DNA from: Zoogloea ramigera | GTDB lineage: Bacteria; Pseudomonadota; Gammaproteobacteria; Burkholderiales; Rhodocyclaceae | Length of the DNA stretch: 35,552 bases | NCBI RefSeq assembly: GCF_006539865.1 | Contig: NZ_BJNV01000052.1 | Coordinates: 1-35,552, forward strand | Reading direction: 5' to 3' | In this document: positions 1 through 5,191 of the stretch, in pieces | How positions within the stretch are numbered: the stretch's first letter is position 1 | Layout of the letters: each line of letters opens with the position of its first letter | Program-made: the position numbers and the translations under genes | The notes under the pieces: generated by a model | Databases searched by the model: none | What the model saw: the letters and a program-made list of their open reading frames with translations, nothing else | What the model was told of the DNA's origin: nothing

Positions 1-26
1 TGGGAGATGTGTGTAATGGGATGCTG

Positions 27-512
27 TCAGAGCCGGCGGATCTTGTCGAGCAGCGAGGTCGTCGAGCGCTGGTGTTCGAAGGGGATGGAATGCACGGTGC
101 CGCCGCGGGCCAGGGTTTCGGGCGCCCCGACGATGCGCTCGGGGGCCCAGTCGCCGCCCTTCACCAGCACGTCGGGCTGGCATTCGAGGATGCGGGCGAT
201 CGGGGTGTCCTCGTCGAACCAGGTGACGAGATCGACGCAGCCGAGCGCGGCCATCACCGCCAGGCGGTCGGCGAGGGGGTTGATGGGGCGGTCATCGCCC
301 TTGCCCTGGCGGCGCACGGAGGCGTCGCTGTTGAGGGCGACGACCATCGCGGCGCCGAGCGCGCGGGCCTGGCCGAGGTAAGTGACGTGGCCCCGGTGCA
401 GGATGTCGAAACAGCCGTTGGTGAACACCAGCGGGCGCGGCAGGGCGGCGATGCGCTGGCGCAGGGCCTCGGGAGGGCAGATCTTGGCTTCGAAGTCGGG
501 AGTGGGGTACAT
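27..512 (-). CDS. rfaE2: D-glycero-beta-D-manno-heptose 1-phosphate adenylyltransferase (RfaE2, HldE C-terminal-type)
   Basis: This 161-aa nucleotidyltransferase would transfer AMP from ATP to heptose 1-phosphate, giving ADP-heptose for the LPS inner core in the cytoplasm. The sequence shows the nucleotidyltransferase signature GCFDILHRGH (about residues 33-42, HxGH at 39-42) and a late RSTTSLLDKIR motif like the family's ISTT signature. The length fits the stand-alone adenylyltransferase; there is no N-terminal kinase domain, so a separate rfaE1 is expected elsewhere. I chose ATG 510-512 because the frame stays open upstream through a low-complexity C-rich repeat and into the next gene. The codons just after the start (Tyr-Pro-Thr-Pro) still resemble that repeat, so the repeat may have overrun the original 5' end. 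It is the last gene of a minus-strand run with the clsB-like and ybhP-like genes. Confidence 0.9.
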   Translation of the reverse strand: MYPTPDFEAKICPPEALRQRIAALPRPLVFTNGCFDILHRGHVTYLGQARALGAAMVVALNSDASVRRQGKGDDRPINPLADRLAVMAALGCVDLVTWFDEDTPIARILECQPDVLVKGGDWAPERIVGAPETLARGGTVHSIPFEHQRSTTSLLDKIRRL

Positions 513-593
513 GGTGGGGAGTGGGGAGTGGGGAGTGGGAGGTGGGAAGTCAGGGGATTTTCCCATTTCCCATCCCCCGTTTCCTACTTTCCA
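513..593. repeat. Inverted array of G-rich heptads upstream of rfaE2
   Basis: On the plus strand, positions 514-557 carry successive 7-bp units of the form TGGGGAG or TGGGAAG. After the centre GGGGATTTTCCC, positions 558-593 carry the opposite-strand version (CCCATTT, CCCATCC, CCCGTTT). The block therefore reads as an inverted repeat of purine-rich heptads, and the left arm alone has enough G3-G4 runs for a G-quadruplex. It fills the whole gap between the clsB-like stop and the rfaE2 start, where it will be part of the 5' untranslated or intercistronic RNA (C-rich in the transcript's left arm). Function is unknown. Confidence 0.8.
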
Positions 594-598
594 CGCTT

Positions 599-1759
599 TC
601 AGTGCCGGTTGCCGTAGCCGGCGATACCTATCATCAGGCGCACCAGCCCATACGCGCCCCAGTTGAGGATGCGCTGCAGGCGGGGGCCGCGTTGCCAGGC
701 GTCGGGGGAGATCTCGCGGGCGCCGGCGGTGATGGCCCGCTCGAGACGCCATTTGAGGTGGGCCGCAAAGCCCGGGTTGCGGACGAAGACGTTGGCCTCC
801 CGGGCCAGCAGCAGGCTGAACGGGTCGATGTTGGACGAGCCGACGGTGGCCCAGTGTTCGTCGACGACCGCCACCTTGGCGTGCAGATGGCTGCGGTGGT
901 ATTCGAAGATTCGCACGCCGTGGGCGAGAAACTGGCCGTAGAGGGCGCGGGTGGCGTATTGCTGCAGGGGGTGGTCGGTCCAGCCTTGCGTGAGCAGGGT
1001 GACCTGCACACCCCGCCGGCGGGCTTCCAGCAGCGCCTGGCGGAAGCGGCGCCCGGGCAGGAAATAGGCGTTGGCGAGGATGATCTCGCTGCGCGCCTCG
1101 GCGATGGCGGTGAGGTAGGCGTCCTCGATGTCGCGGCGGTGACGGAGGTTGTCGCGGATGAGGAAGCCGGCCTCGATGCCGCCATCCTCGGAGGCCGGTG
1201 GCAGGGGGGCGAAGCCCTGCGGATGGCGCCGCCGGAACGAGGCCCAGGCGACCAGCTGCCAGACGTGGGTGACGGTGCCGTGGATCGGCCGCACCAGCGG
1301 CCCTTCGATGCGCACCGAGTAGTCGAGGCGCGGGCCGGCGAAGCTGGGCTGGTCCAGGTCGCTGATGATGTTGATGCCGCCGACGAAGGCGAGCCGCCCG
1401 TCGATCACCGCGATCTTGCGGTGCAGGCGGCGCAGGCGATGGCGCCGCAGCGAGAGGGGCGCCACCTCGCGGCGGTAGATCTGCACATTGACGTCCGCCG
1501 CGTCGAGGGGCGCCTGCAGGTGCTCGACGAAGTCGCGGCCGCCGAAGCCGTCCACCAGCAGCCGCACGCACACGCCCCGGCCGGCGGCCCGGGAGAGGGC
1601 GGCGGCGATGCGGTGGCCGGTGTCGTCGTGGGCGAAGATGTAGGTCTCGAGGAAGATCTCGGTGGTGGCGCCGTCGATCGCCGTCTCGAGGGCCGGAAAG
1701 AACTCGGTGCCGTTCTCGAGCAGGGTGAGGGCGTTGCCGCGCAGCCAGGTGATGCCCAT
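599..1759 (-). CDS. clsB: Cardiolipin synthase B-like phospholipase D family protein
   Basis: This 386-aa protein has two HKD phosphatidyltransferase motifs: HRKIAVID with H113, K115, D120, and HLHAKVAVVD with H293, K295, D300, each followed by GG or GSSN as in the phospholipase D superfamily. Cardiolipin synthases condense phosphatidylglycerol (or PG plus PE, for ClsC) at the inner membrane. No N-terminal pair of transmembrane helices is present, which matches ClsB (YbhO) rather than ClsA. The ybhP-like gene lies directly upstream with a 4-bp gap, the same pairing as ybhP-ybhO in Escherichia coli. That synteny supports the ClsB name; the exact donor lipid cannot be read from sequence. Confidence 0.88.
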   Translation of the reverse strand: MGITWLRGNALTLLENGTEFFPALETAIDGATTEIFLETYIFAHDDTGHRIAAALSRAAGRGVCVRLLVDGFGGRDFVEHLQAPLDAADVNVQIYRREVAPLSLRRHRLRRLHRKIAVIDGRLAFVGGINIISDLDQPSFAGPRLDYSVRIEGPLVRPIHGTVTHVWQLVAWASFRRRHPQGFAPLPPASEDGGIEAGFLIRDNLRHRRDIEDAYLTAIAEARSEIILANAYFLPGRRFRQALLEARRRGVQVTLLTQGWTDHPLQQYATRALYGQFLAHGVRIFEYHRSHLHAKVAVVDEHWATVGSSNIDPFSLLLAREANVFVRNPGFAAHLKWRLERAITAGAREISPDAWQRGPRLQRILNWGAYGLVRLMIGIAGYGNRH

Positions 1760-1763
1760 CGGC

Positions 1764-2513
1764 TCAGGCGCTGCGCAGGTGGGCGGTGAGGGCGGCGTGG
1801 TCGGAGATGCGGCTCCACGGCGGGCCGTAGTGCACCTCGGCCTTGTCGATGGCGAAACCCCGCACGTAGATGCGGTCGAGGCGCAGCACCGGCAGGGTGC
1901 TCGGGAAGCTGCGGGCGGGGCGGCCGCGCAGGGTGGTAAACACCTCGCTGAGGCCGAGGGGGCCGATGAGCTGGTCGTCGGCGTGGTTGCGCCAGTCGTT
2001 GAAGTCGCCGGCGATGATCAGCGGCGCGCCGTCGGGCGCGAGCTGGTCGAGGCGGGCGACGATGGCGGCCATCTGGCGGCGGCGGCTGCCAGCGGTGAGA
2101 CCCAGGTGCACGCACACGCAATGCACCGGGCGCTCGATGCCGGCGATCTTGACCTCGCAGTGGAGCAGGCCGCGGCTCTCGAAGCGGTGGTCGGAGACGT
2201 CCTGATTGGCCTGGGACAGGATGGTGTGGCGGGACAGGATGGCGTTGCCGTGGTGGCCGTGGTCGTAGATCGCGTTGCCGCCGTAGGCGGTCTGCTGCCA
2301 CACGTCGCGGGCGAGGAATTCGTGCTGGGGCTGGCCGGGCCAGTCGGCGTGGCGCTGGGCGTGGCGCAGGTGCAGGCCCTGGACTTCCTGCAGGAACACC
2401 ACGTCGGCCCCCAGCAGGCGCAGCCGGTCGCGCAGGTCGTGGATGGCGAGCCGCCGGTTGAACTGGGAGAAGCCCTTGTGGATGTTGTAGGTGCAGATGC
2501 GCAGGGTGGTCAT
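1764..2513 (-). CDS. ybhP: Endonuclease/exonuclease/phosphatase family protein, YbhP-like
   Basis: This 249-aa protein has the EEP-fold hallmarks in order: an N-terminal YNIHKG (Asn metal-site region), FLQEV (metal-binding Glu about residue 43), a central CVHLGL, GDFNDW (Asp and Asn of the active site), and a C-terminal SDHAAL (catalytic Asp-His). It is a predicted Mg-dependent phosphodiesterase with no visible signal peptide. ATG 2511-2513 is preceded on its strand by AAGGAG seven bases away, a good ribosome-binding site, so this is probably the first gene of the ybhP-clsB-rfaE2 run. The natural substrate of YbhP proteins is not established; the partner gene suggests a phospholipid-related role, which is inference. 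Confidence 0.85.
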   Translation of the reverse strand: MTTLRICTYNIHKGFSQFNRRLAIHDLRDRLRLLGADVVFLQEVQGLHLRHAQRHADWPGQPQHEFLARDVWQQTAYGGNAIYDHGHHGNAILSRHTILSQANQDVSDHRFESRGLLHCEVKIAGIERPVHCVCVHLGLTAGSRRRQMAAIVARLDQLAPDGAPLIIAGDFNDWRNHADDQLIGPLGLSEVFTTLRGRPARSFPSTLPVLRLDRIYVRGFAIDKAEVHYGPPWSRISDHAALTAHLRSA

Positions 2514-2823
2514 GGGGGGCTCCTTCTTCTACGTGCGTCATTCTGCACGTTTCGGCACGGGCGGGGACAGGCTGAAGCTTCGCGGAGGGATTCCTGTTTG
2601 TCGGCGCTGGCGCATGCAGGGCCGGCCCGGCGGTGGTCTACACCACCCCGCTCGATCCCGGTGGCGGCAGGCGAGGCGGGCGCTGGGGGCGTCGTGGCGG
2701 TCCCGATGCGTGTCCTGACGCCGGCGGGGATGTTCGCGCCGGTCTTTGCGGGGCTCGCGGCCATCGCCGGGCGTGTCGCGCCATGCCCGGAAGTGCTCCG
2801 CCGGGCTGGGCGGAGTGGGGTCT

Positions 2824-2861
2824 CCTATCGGCGAAGTGCTCGCGAGCAGCTCGCGGACAGG
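2824..2861. repeat. Expanded copy of the array unit carrying an inner palindrome
   Basis: CCTATC at 2824-2829 and GACAGG at 2856-2861 match the arms of the neighbouring array, but 26 bases separate them instead of 5, a 21-base expansion. The extra DNA contains the inverted repeat CGCGAGC-A-GCTCGCG (2841-2855). The 43-bp distance to the first regular unit is one base short of two periods. Confidence 0.65.
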
Positions 2862-2866
2862 GGCTG

Positions 2867-3037
2867 CCTATCCGGTGGACAGGAGGGGCCTATCGGTTGG
2901 ACAGGACGGCTCTATCGGAGAGACAGGGCTGGCCTATCCGCGGGACAGTGGAGCCCTATCAGTGAGACAGGCGGGGCCTGTCCGTTGGATAGGGCCGTCC
3001 TATACGAGATATAGGCTCGCCCTGTCGCAGGGATAGG
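2867..3037. repeat. Tandem array of eight 22-bp imperfect palindromes
   Basis: Eight consecutive units start at 2867, 2889, 2911, 2933, 2955, 2977, 2999 and 3021, with no drift in the 22-bp period. Each is a 6-bp arm, 5 variable bases, a 6-bp arm, then 5 variable bases. Units 1-5 are CCTATC / GACAGG, with T for the first base in unit 3 and T for the last base in unit 4. Units 6 and 8 are the mirror form CCTGTC / GATAGG, and unit 7 is the fully self-complementary CCTATA / TATAGG. The six-base motifs therefore recur every 11 bp, about one helical turn. Arms are conserved while the 5-bp gaps vary freely, which looks like selection on the arms. The unit is not a multiple of three, arguing against coding. 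Confidence 0.85.
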
Positions 3038-3313
3038 CTGGAGCATCATTTTTGTGCTCGCGAGGGCTTCGCGGCATGGGGCATACCCCGCCGATGCCGC
3101 TCCACAGGATCGCCGGCAGGGGCGGCCGGGCAAAGGGGGGCATCGGCTGCACTTCCGGTAGAGCCGGTTGGGTGTATGGGGTGGTCGGCTGAGCCTCCGA
3201 GGGCGACGGCCGGGTGACACGGCGAGGTGCGTCGGCCGCGCTGCGGGTCGGGCGGGCTTCCGGCCAGGGGCTGAGGACGGCGGCGACTGGCGGAGGTGCC
3301 GCTCGGAAGGTAG

Positions 3314-3339
3314 GTCGGGTTAGCGCAGCGTAACCCGAC
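3314..3339. repeat. REP-like hairpin with 9-bp perfect stem
   Basis: GTCGGGTTA (3314-3322) and TAACCCGAC (3331-3339) form a perfect 9-bp stem around the loop GCGCAGCG. From general knowledge, motifs of this GTCGGGTTA...TAACCCGAC type recur in intergenic DNA of many proteobacteria as REP-like elements. Only one copy is present in this window, so its repetitive nature here is inferred. Confidence 0.6.
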
Positions 3340-3342
3340 AGT

Positions 3343-3368
3343 CCGGGCGGGAATGGCCTCCCGCCCGG
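3343..3368. other. Long GC hairpin, 10-bp stem
   Basis: CCGGGCGGGA (3343-3352) is exactly complementary to TCCCGCCCGG (3359-3368) around the loop ATGGCC. It starts three bases after the REP-like hairpin and has no T-tract, so it is not a typical intrinsic terminator on either strand. Confidence 0.6.
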
Positions 3369-3449
3369 GGGGTATGGTGTTGCGGCGTCTGGACTCGCCC
3401 TGTACCCGGTAAAGGCGTGGGCTTGGTGGCAAAGCTTGTTGTCGCTGGC

Positions 3450-3471
3450 GGCTTGCCCGGCCGGGCAAGCC
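3450..3471. other. 22-bp perfect palindrome
   Basis: Positions 3450-3471 read identically on both strands (GGCTTGCCCGG followed by its complement). There is no loop, so it would form a cruciform or a dimeric protein site more readily than an RNA hairpin. No T-tract follows. Confidence 0.6.
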
Positions 3472-3483
3472 CGCCCACGTGAA

Positions 3484-3518
3484 CCGCCCGGCCCCCTTGC
3501 GGGGCGGGCCGTGGGCGG
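3484..3518 (-). terminator. GC-rich hairpin downstream of the 155-aa gene
   Basis: CCGCC (3484-3488) pairs with GGCGG (3514-3518), and CGGCCC (3489-3494) pairs with GGGCCG (3506-3511), around an inner CC...GG stem with loop TTGC. It sits four bases beyond the stop of the minus-strand gene at 3523-3990. Position fits a terminator, but no U-tract follows, so this is tentative. Confidence 0.45.
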
Positions 3519-3522
3519 ACGC

Positions 3523-3990
3523 TCAGGCGGCGGGATCGGCGGGTTTGCGTGACTTGCGGGCGAGGCGGGTCTTCATCGCCGCCTTGAGGGTGTCCAGGCC
3601 GGTGCCCTGGCCGATCACCTTGGTCAGCGCATAACCGTCGAGGGACGCGCTCAGGATGTCGCTGCCCAGGGCCAGCTCGGTGTCGTCAGCGCGGTCGGTG
3701 AGGGAACGCAGGCGCTGCAGGCGCGGCCGCAGCGTATCGAGGGTAGCGATGTCCTGCTGCAGCTCGGCCAGCTCGAAGTCCGGCGGCACCAGGCCGGCAT
3801 TCTGGCGCAACACCAGCTCGGTCTGCCGGCAGAACACCTCGGAGCCGTCCCCCATCTTCAGCGCCTTGCGCCGCTGCACGGCGGTCAACGTGACCAGCTC
3901 GGCCAGGTTCTCCTCCAGCACCGCCAGCGCAGCATCCACAGCCTCGAGCTGGGCCGCACTGAATTCGAGAGAGACGAGATTCTGTTTCAT
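3523..3990 (-). CDS. Conserved hypothetical protein, 155 aa
   Basis: This is a mostly helical, charged 155-aa protein without signal peptide or membrane segment. Visible features are an N-terminal NLVSLEFS start, a stretch RRKALKMGDGSEVFCRQT with a single Cys (about residues 41-57), a RPRLQRLRSL heptad-like region, and a basic tail ending KSRKPADPAA. The pattern resembles an uncharacterised family I have seen in diverse bacteria, but I know no function for it. ATG 3988-3990 follows an AGGAG site nine bases upstream. A possible promoter, TTGCAC-16-TACCAT on the minus strand (4096 down to 4069), lies about 80 bases upstream. Codon and base use match the host chromosome, unlike the DNA that follows to the right. 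Confidence 0.75.
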   Translation of the reverse strand: MKQNLVSLEFSAAQLEAVDAALAVLEENLAELVTLTAVQRRKALKMGDGSEVFCRQTELVLRQNAGLVPPDFELAELQQDIATLDTLRPRLQRLRSLTDRADDTELALGSDILSASLDGYALTKVIGQGTGLDTLKAAMKTRLARKSRKPADPAA

Positions 3991-4477
3991 GGGAAGGCTC
4001 CTGAATGATGTGGGAAAGGTCGCCGGATGTCGTTCGAGTGCACGGATGATGACGATGGCGACCGGAGGATGGTACAGGAGGTGGGATGCTGTGCAAATAA
4101 AATGTGGTGGGGGTGGGCTGCGGAGGTCGTGCTCAAGTTGGGTGGCTGGGGTCAGCCTATGGGGTGCCGCTTGCATTGGAGAGGGAAGTGGCGTTTAATC
4201 TAAGATGAATAGTCTAGTTGGCTTCTCTGGCTGGGGTTCTTGTCCTTAAATCGTTCTCGCAATTAATGAAGCGGGCGGGACGGAGACAAGGTAAAAACAG
4301 GTTGAGACAACACTCGAAAGTTGTACCGGAGGGCTTCAGGAGCCCAGAGGCTTCAGCTTGTAGAGAAATTCGTCTAGAGACAATAAAAACGGGGGAGTTT
4401 TTAAAAAACGCGCGAAAAAATCTTGAAAAGAGATCGTTAAAACAAAGTGTGGCATGTCAAACAGTGAGGGTATGAAA
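3991..4477. other. Intergenic stretch leading into AT-rich island
   Basis: The left part (3991-4100) holds the leader and possible promoter of the minus-strand 155-aa gene. From about 4080 base composition changes to clearly AT-richer DNA with A-runs (for example near 4380-4440). Only one weak reading frame, at 4218-4475, is present. I see no insertion sequence ends, tRNA or direct repeats that would mark an integration event. Confidence 0.6.
4218..4475 (+). CDS. Doubtful small basic ORF, 85 aa
   Basis: The frame begins at TTG and has no clear ribosome-binding site. An internal ATG at 4266 is an alternative. The product would be very basic (many Lys and Arg) with no domain I recognise. Two points argue for keeping it as a possibility: it lies in the same AT-rich block as the zinc-ribbon gene, and its TGA stop overlaps an ATG (4472) in frame with that gene. 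Both could be chance in A-rich DNA. Confidence 0.2.
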   Translation: MASLAGVLVLKSFSQLMKRAGRRQGKNRLRQHSKVVPEGFRSPEASACREIRLETIKTGEFLKNARKNLEKRSLKQSVACQTVRV

Positions 4478-4507
4478 ATGAGTCTCTATGTCTTCAAGGG
4501 TTTGTTT

Positions 4508-4615
4508 ATGGCAAAAGGGAAAAAATGTCCTAAATGTGGCAGTTGGACGATGCACGAACAAAGGCCCGGGTATTGGTATTGTTCTAACTGCCAAGCTGCG
4601 ACTTTTGGTAATTAA
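4508..4615 (+). CDS. Very small zinc-ribbon protein, 35 aa
   Basis: From ATG 4508 the product starts MAKGKKCPKCGSW and continues through CSNCQ to a TAA stop at 4613. It therefore has two CxxC knuckles, CPKC and CSNC, about 18 residues apart, which is a compact rubredoxin-knuckle zinc ribbon with an aromatic stretch (GYWYC) before the second pair. An AAGGG site lies seven bases before ATG 4508. The frame also extends to ATG 4478 (site GAGGG, seven bases upstream; 45 aa) and ATG 4472 (47 aa), so the true N-terminus is uncertain. Zinc binding is a strong prediction from spacing; DNA, RNA or protein partner is unknown. It is in AT-rich DNA and is followed by a hairpin. Confidence 0.65.
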   Translation: MAKGKKCPKCGSWTMHEQRPGYWYCSNCQAATFGN

Positions 4616-4633
4616 TTGACCGAGCGCTGAAAC

Positions 4634-4665
4634 AGGGGACCATGGGCTTTGCCTGTTGGTCCCCT
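4634..4665 (+). terminator. Hairpin after the zinc-ribbon gene
   Basis: AGGGGACCA (4634-4642) is perfectly complementary to TGGTCCCCT (4657-4665), and the loop can add GGC/GCC pairs around TTT. It begins 18 bases after the zinc-ribbon stop. The following bases are CTGCGCTTT, a poor U-tract, so termination is plausible but not certain. Confidence 0.5.
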
Positions 4666-4744
4666 CTGCGCTTTGAGTCGTGGTGTTTTGTGAGGTTGTC
4701 AGTAATTCATAGTCTTGGATATTTTTTATAATGGGGAGGTCTAG

Positions 4745-5077
4745 GTGGGAAAATATTTCAGCTTGCCTGACGCTTGGAGTGATCTTAAGAATAGTTTGGG
4801 TGCGGCAGAAACGGCGAAAAATATATTTGCGCTAGTCGGTAAGGGCGTCGCGAACGTAGCGGTTTTTGGTGTGACAGAGGTCGTTCCTGGCATGCTTAAG
4901 CAAGCAGCTCAGAATAATGTAAAAGCTTCTGAGGCTGCGTTGAAAAGAGCTGATTTGAGTGACGATGAAAGAGGAAAATTGGAGGAGGTGAATAGAAAGT
5001 CAAGGGAGCAGCTGGAGAAAATTGAAAAAAAGGAGCGGGAGGAGGCAGAGAGGGGCGAAAGGGGGGCTGAAAAGTAA
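4745..5077 (+). CDS. Uncharacterised 110-aa protein with C-terminal coiled coil
   Basis: GTG 4745 is preceded by a strong GGGGAGG site five to six bases upstream, which fixes the start. Residues about 27-52 (IFALVGKGVANVAVFGVTEV) are apolar and glycine-rich and could be an amphipathic or membrane-associating helix. Residues 55-110 are a highly charged heptad-like helix ending in repeated Glu, Lys and Arg, a likely coiled coil. There is no signal peptide and no family I recognise. Base composition is lower in GC than the surrounding chromosome, and codon use includes A- and T-ending codons rare elsewhere in the window, so recent acquisition with the neighbouring zinc-ribbon gene is likely. Confidence 0.7.
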   Translation: MGKYFSLPDAWSDLKNSLGAAETAKNIFALVGKGVANVAVFGVTEVVPGMLKQAAQNNVKASEAALKRADLSDDERGKLEEVNRKSREQLEKIEKKEREEAERGERGAEK

Positions 5078-5143
5078 GCGCAGATTTGGTCGTTCTTTGG
5101 GCGCATACCTTCTAACTTTAAGGGGATGCATGATGTGCCCATG

Positions 5144-5167
5144 AAAAACGGCGCCCGCGGGCGCCGT
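5144..5167 (-). terminator. Intrinsic terminator of nadA
   Basis: The 20-bp perfect palindrome at 5148-5167 (ACGGCGCCCG and its complement) is preceded on the plus strand by AAAAA. On the minus strand it is therefore a GC stem followed by a U-run, 24 bases beyond the nadA stop. Confidence 0.85.
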
Positions 5168-5191
5168 CTTGAGGGCTTGGTGTGATGCCGA

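Larger units (their letters stand above)
2514..3522. other. About 1 kb without a convincing gene, rich in repeats and hairpins
   Basis: No reading frame here has a ribosome-binding site plus recognisable protein character; long open frames on both strands reflect GC content and the stop-free repeat unit. From left to right I see: a leader for ybhP; a 7-bp-stem hairpin at 2796-2815; a 22-bp tandem palindrome array at 2867-3037 with a disrupted copy to its left; a REP-like hairpin at 3314-3339; a 10-bp-stem hairpin at 3343-3368; a 22-bp perfect palindrome at 3450-3471; and a GC hairpin at 3484-3518 next to the stop of the following minus-strand gene. Confidence 0.8.

Noticed and set aside
27-1571. 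Long minus-strand frame that would fuse rfaE2 to upstream coding DNA
   Set aside because: Upstream of ATG 512 it reads through the G-rich repeat and then out of frame through the clsB-like gene, with no domain similarity.
2824-3037. CRISPR array
   Set aside because: The period is only 22 bp, the 'spacers' are 5 bp, the arms vary by orientation and no cas gene is present in the window.
2746-3468. Open reading frames across the palindrome array on both strands (including a 140-aa minus-strand frame at 3046-3468)
   Set aside because: The 22-bp unit has no stop codon in several frames, so long frames arise automatically; there is no ribosome-binding site and no protein-like composition.
3314-3471. 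Integron attC site or insertion-sequence ends
   Set aside because: There are no core GTTRRRY boxes, no integrase and no transposase reading frame; the hairpins are simple perfect stems.
4909-5142. 77-aa minus-strand ORF
   Set aside because: It lies opposite the well-supported 110-aa gene, is Ser/Phe-rich as expected for an antisense of a Glu/Lys coiled coil, and lacks a start signal.
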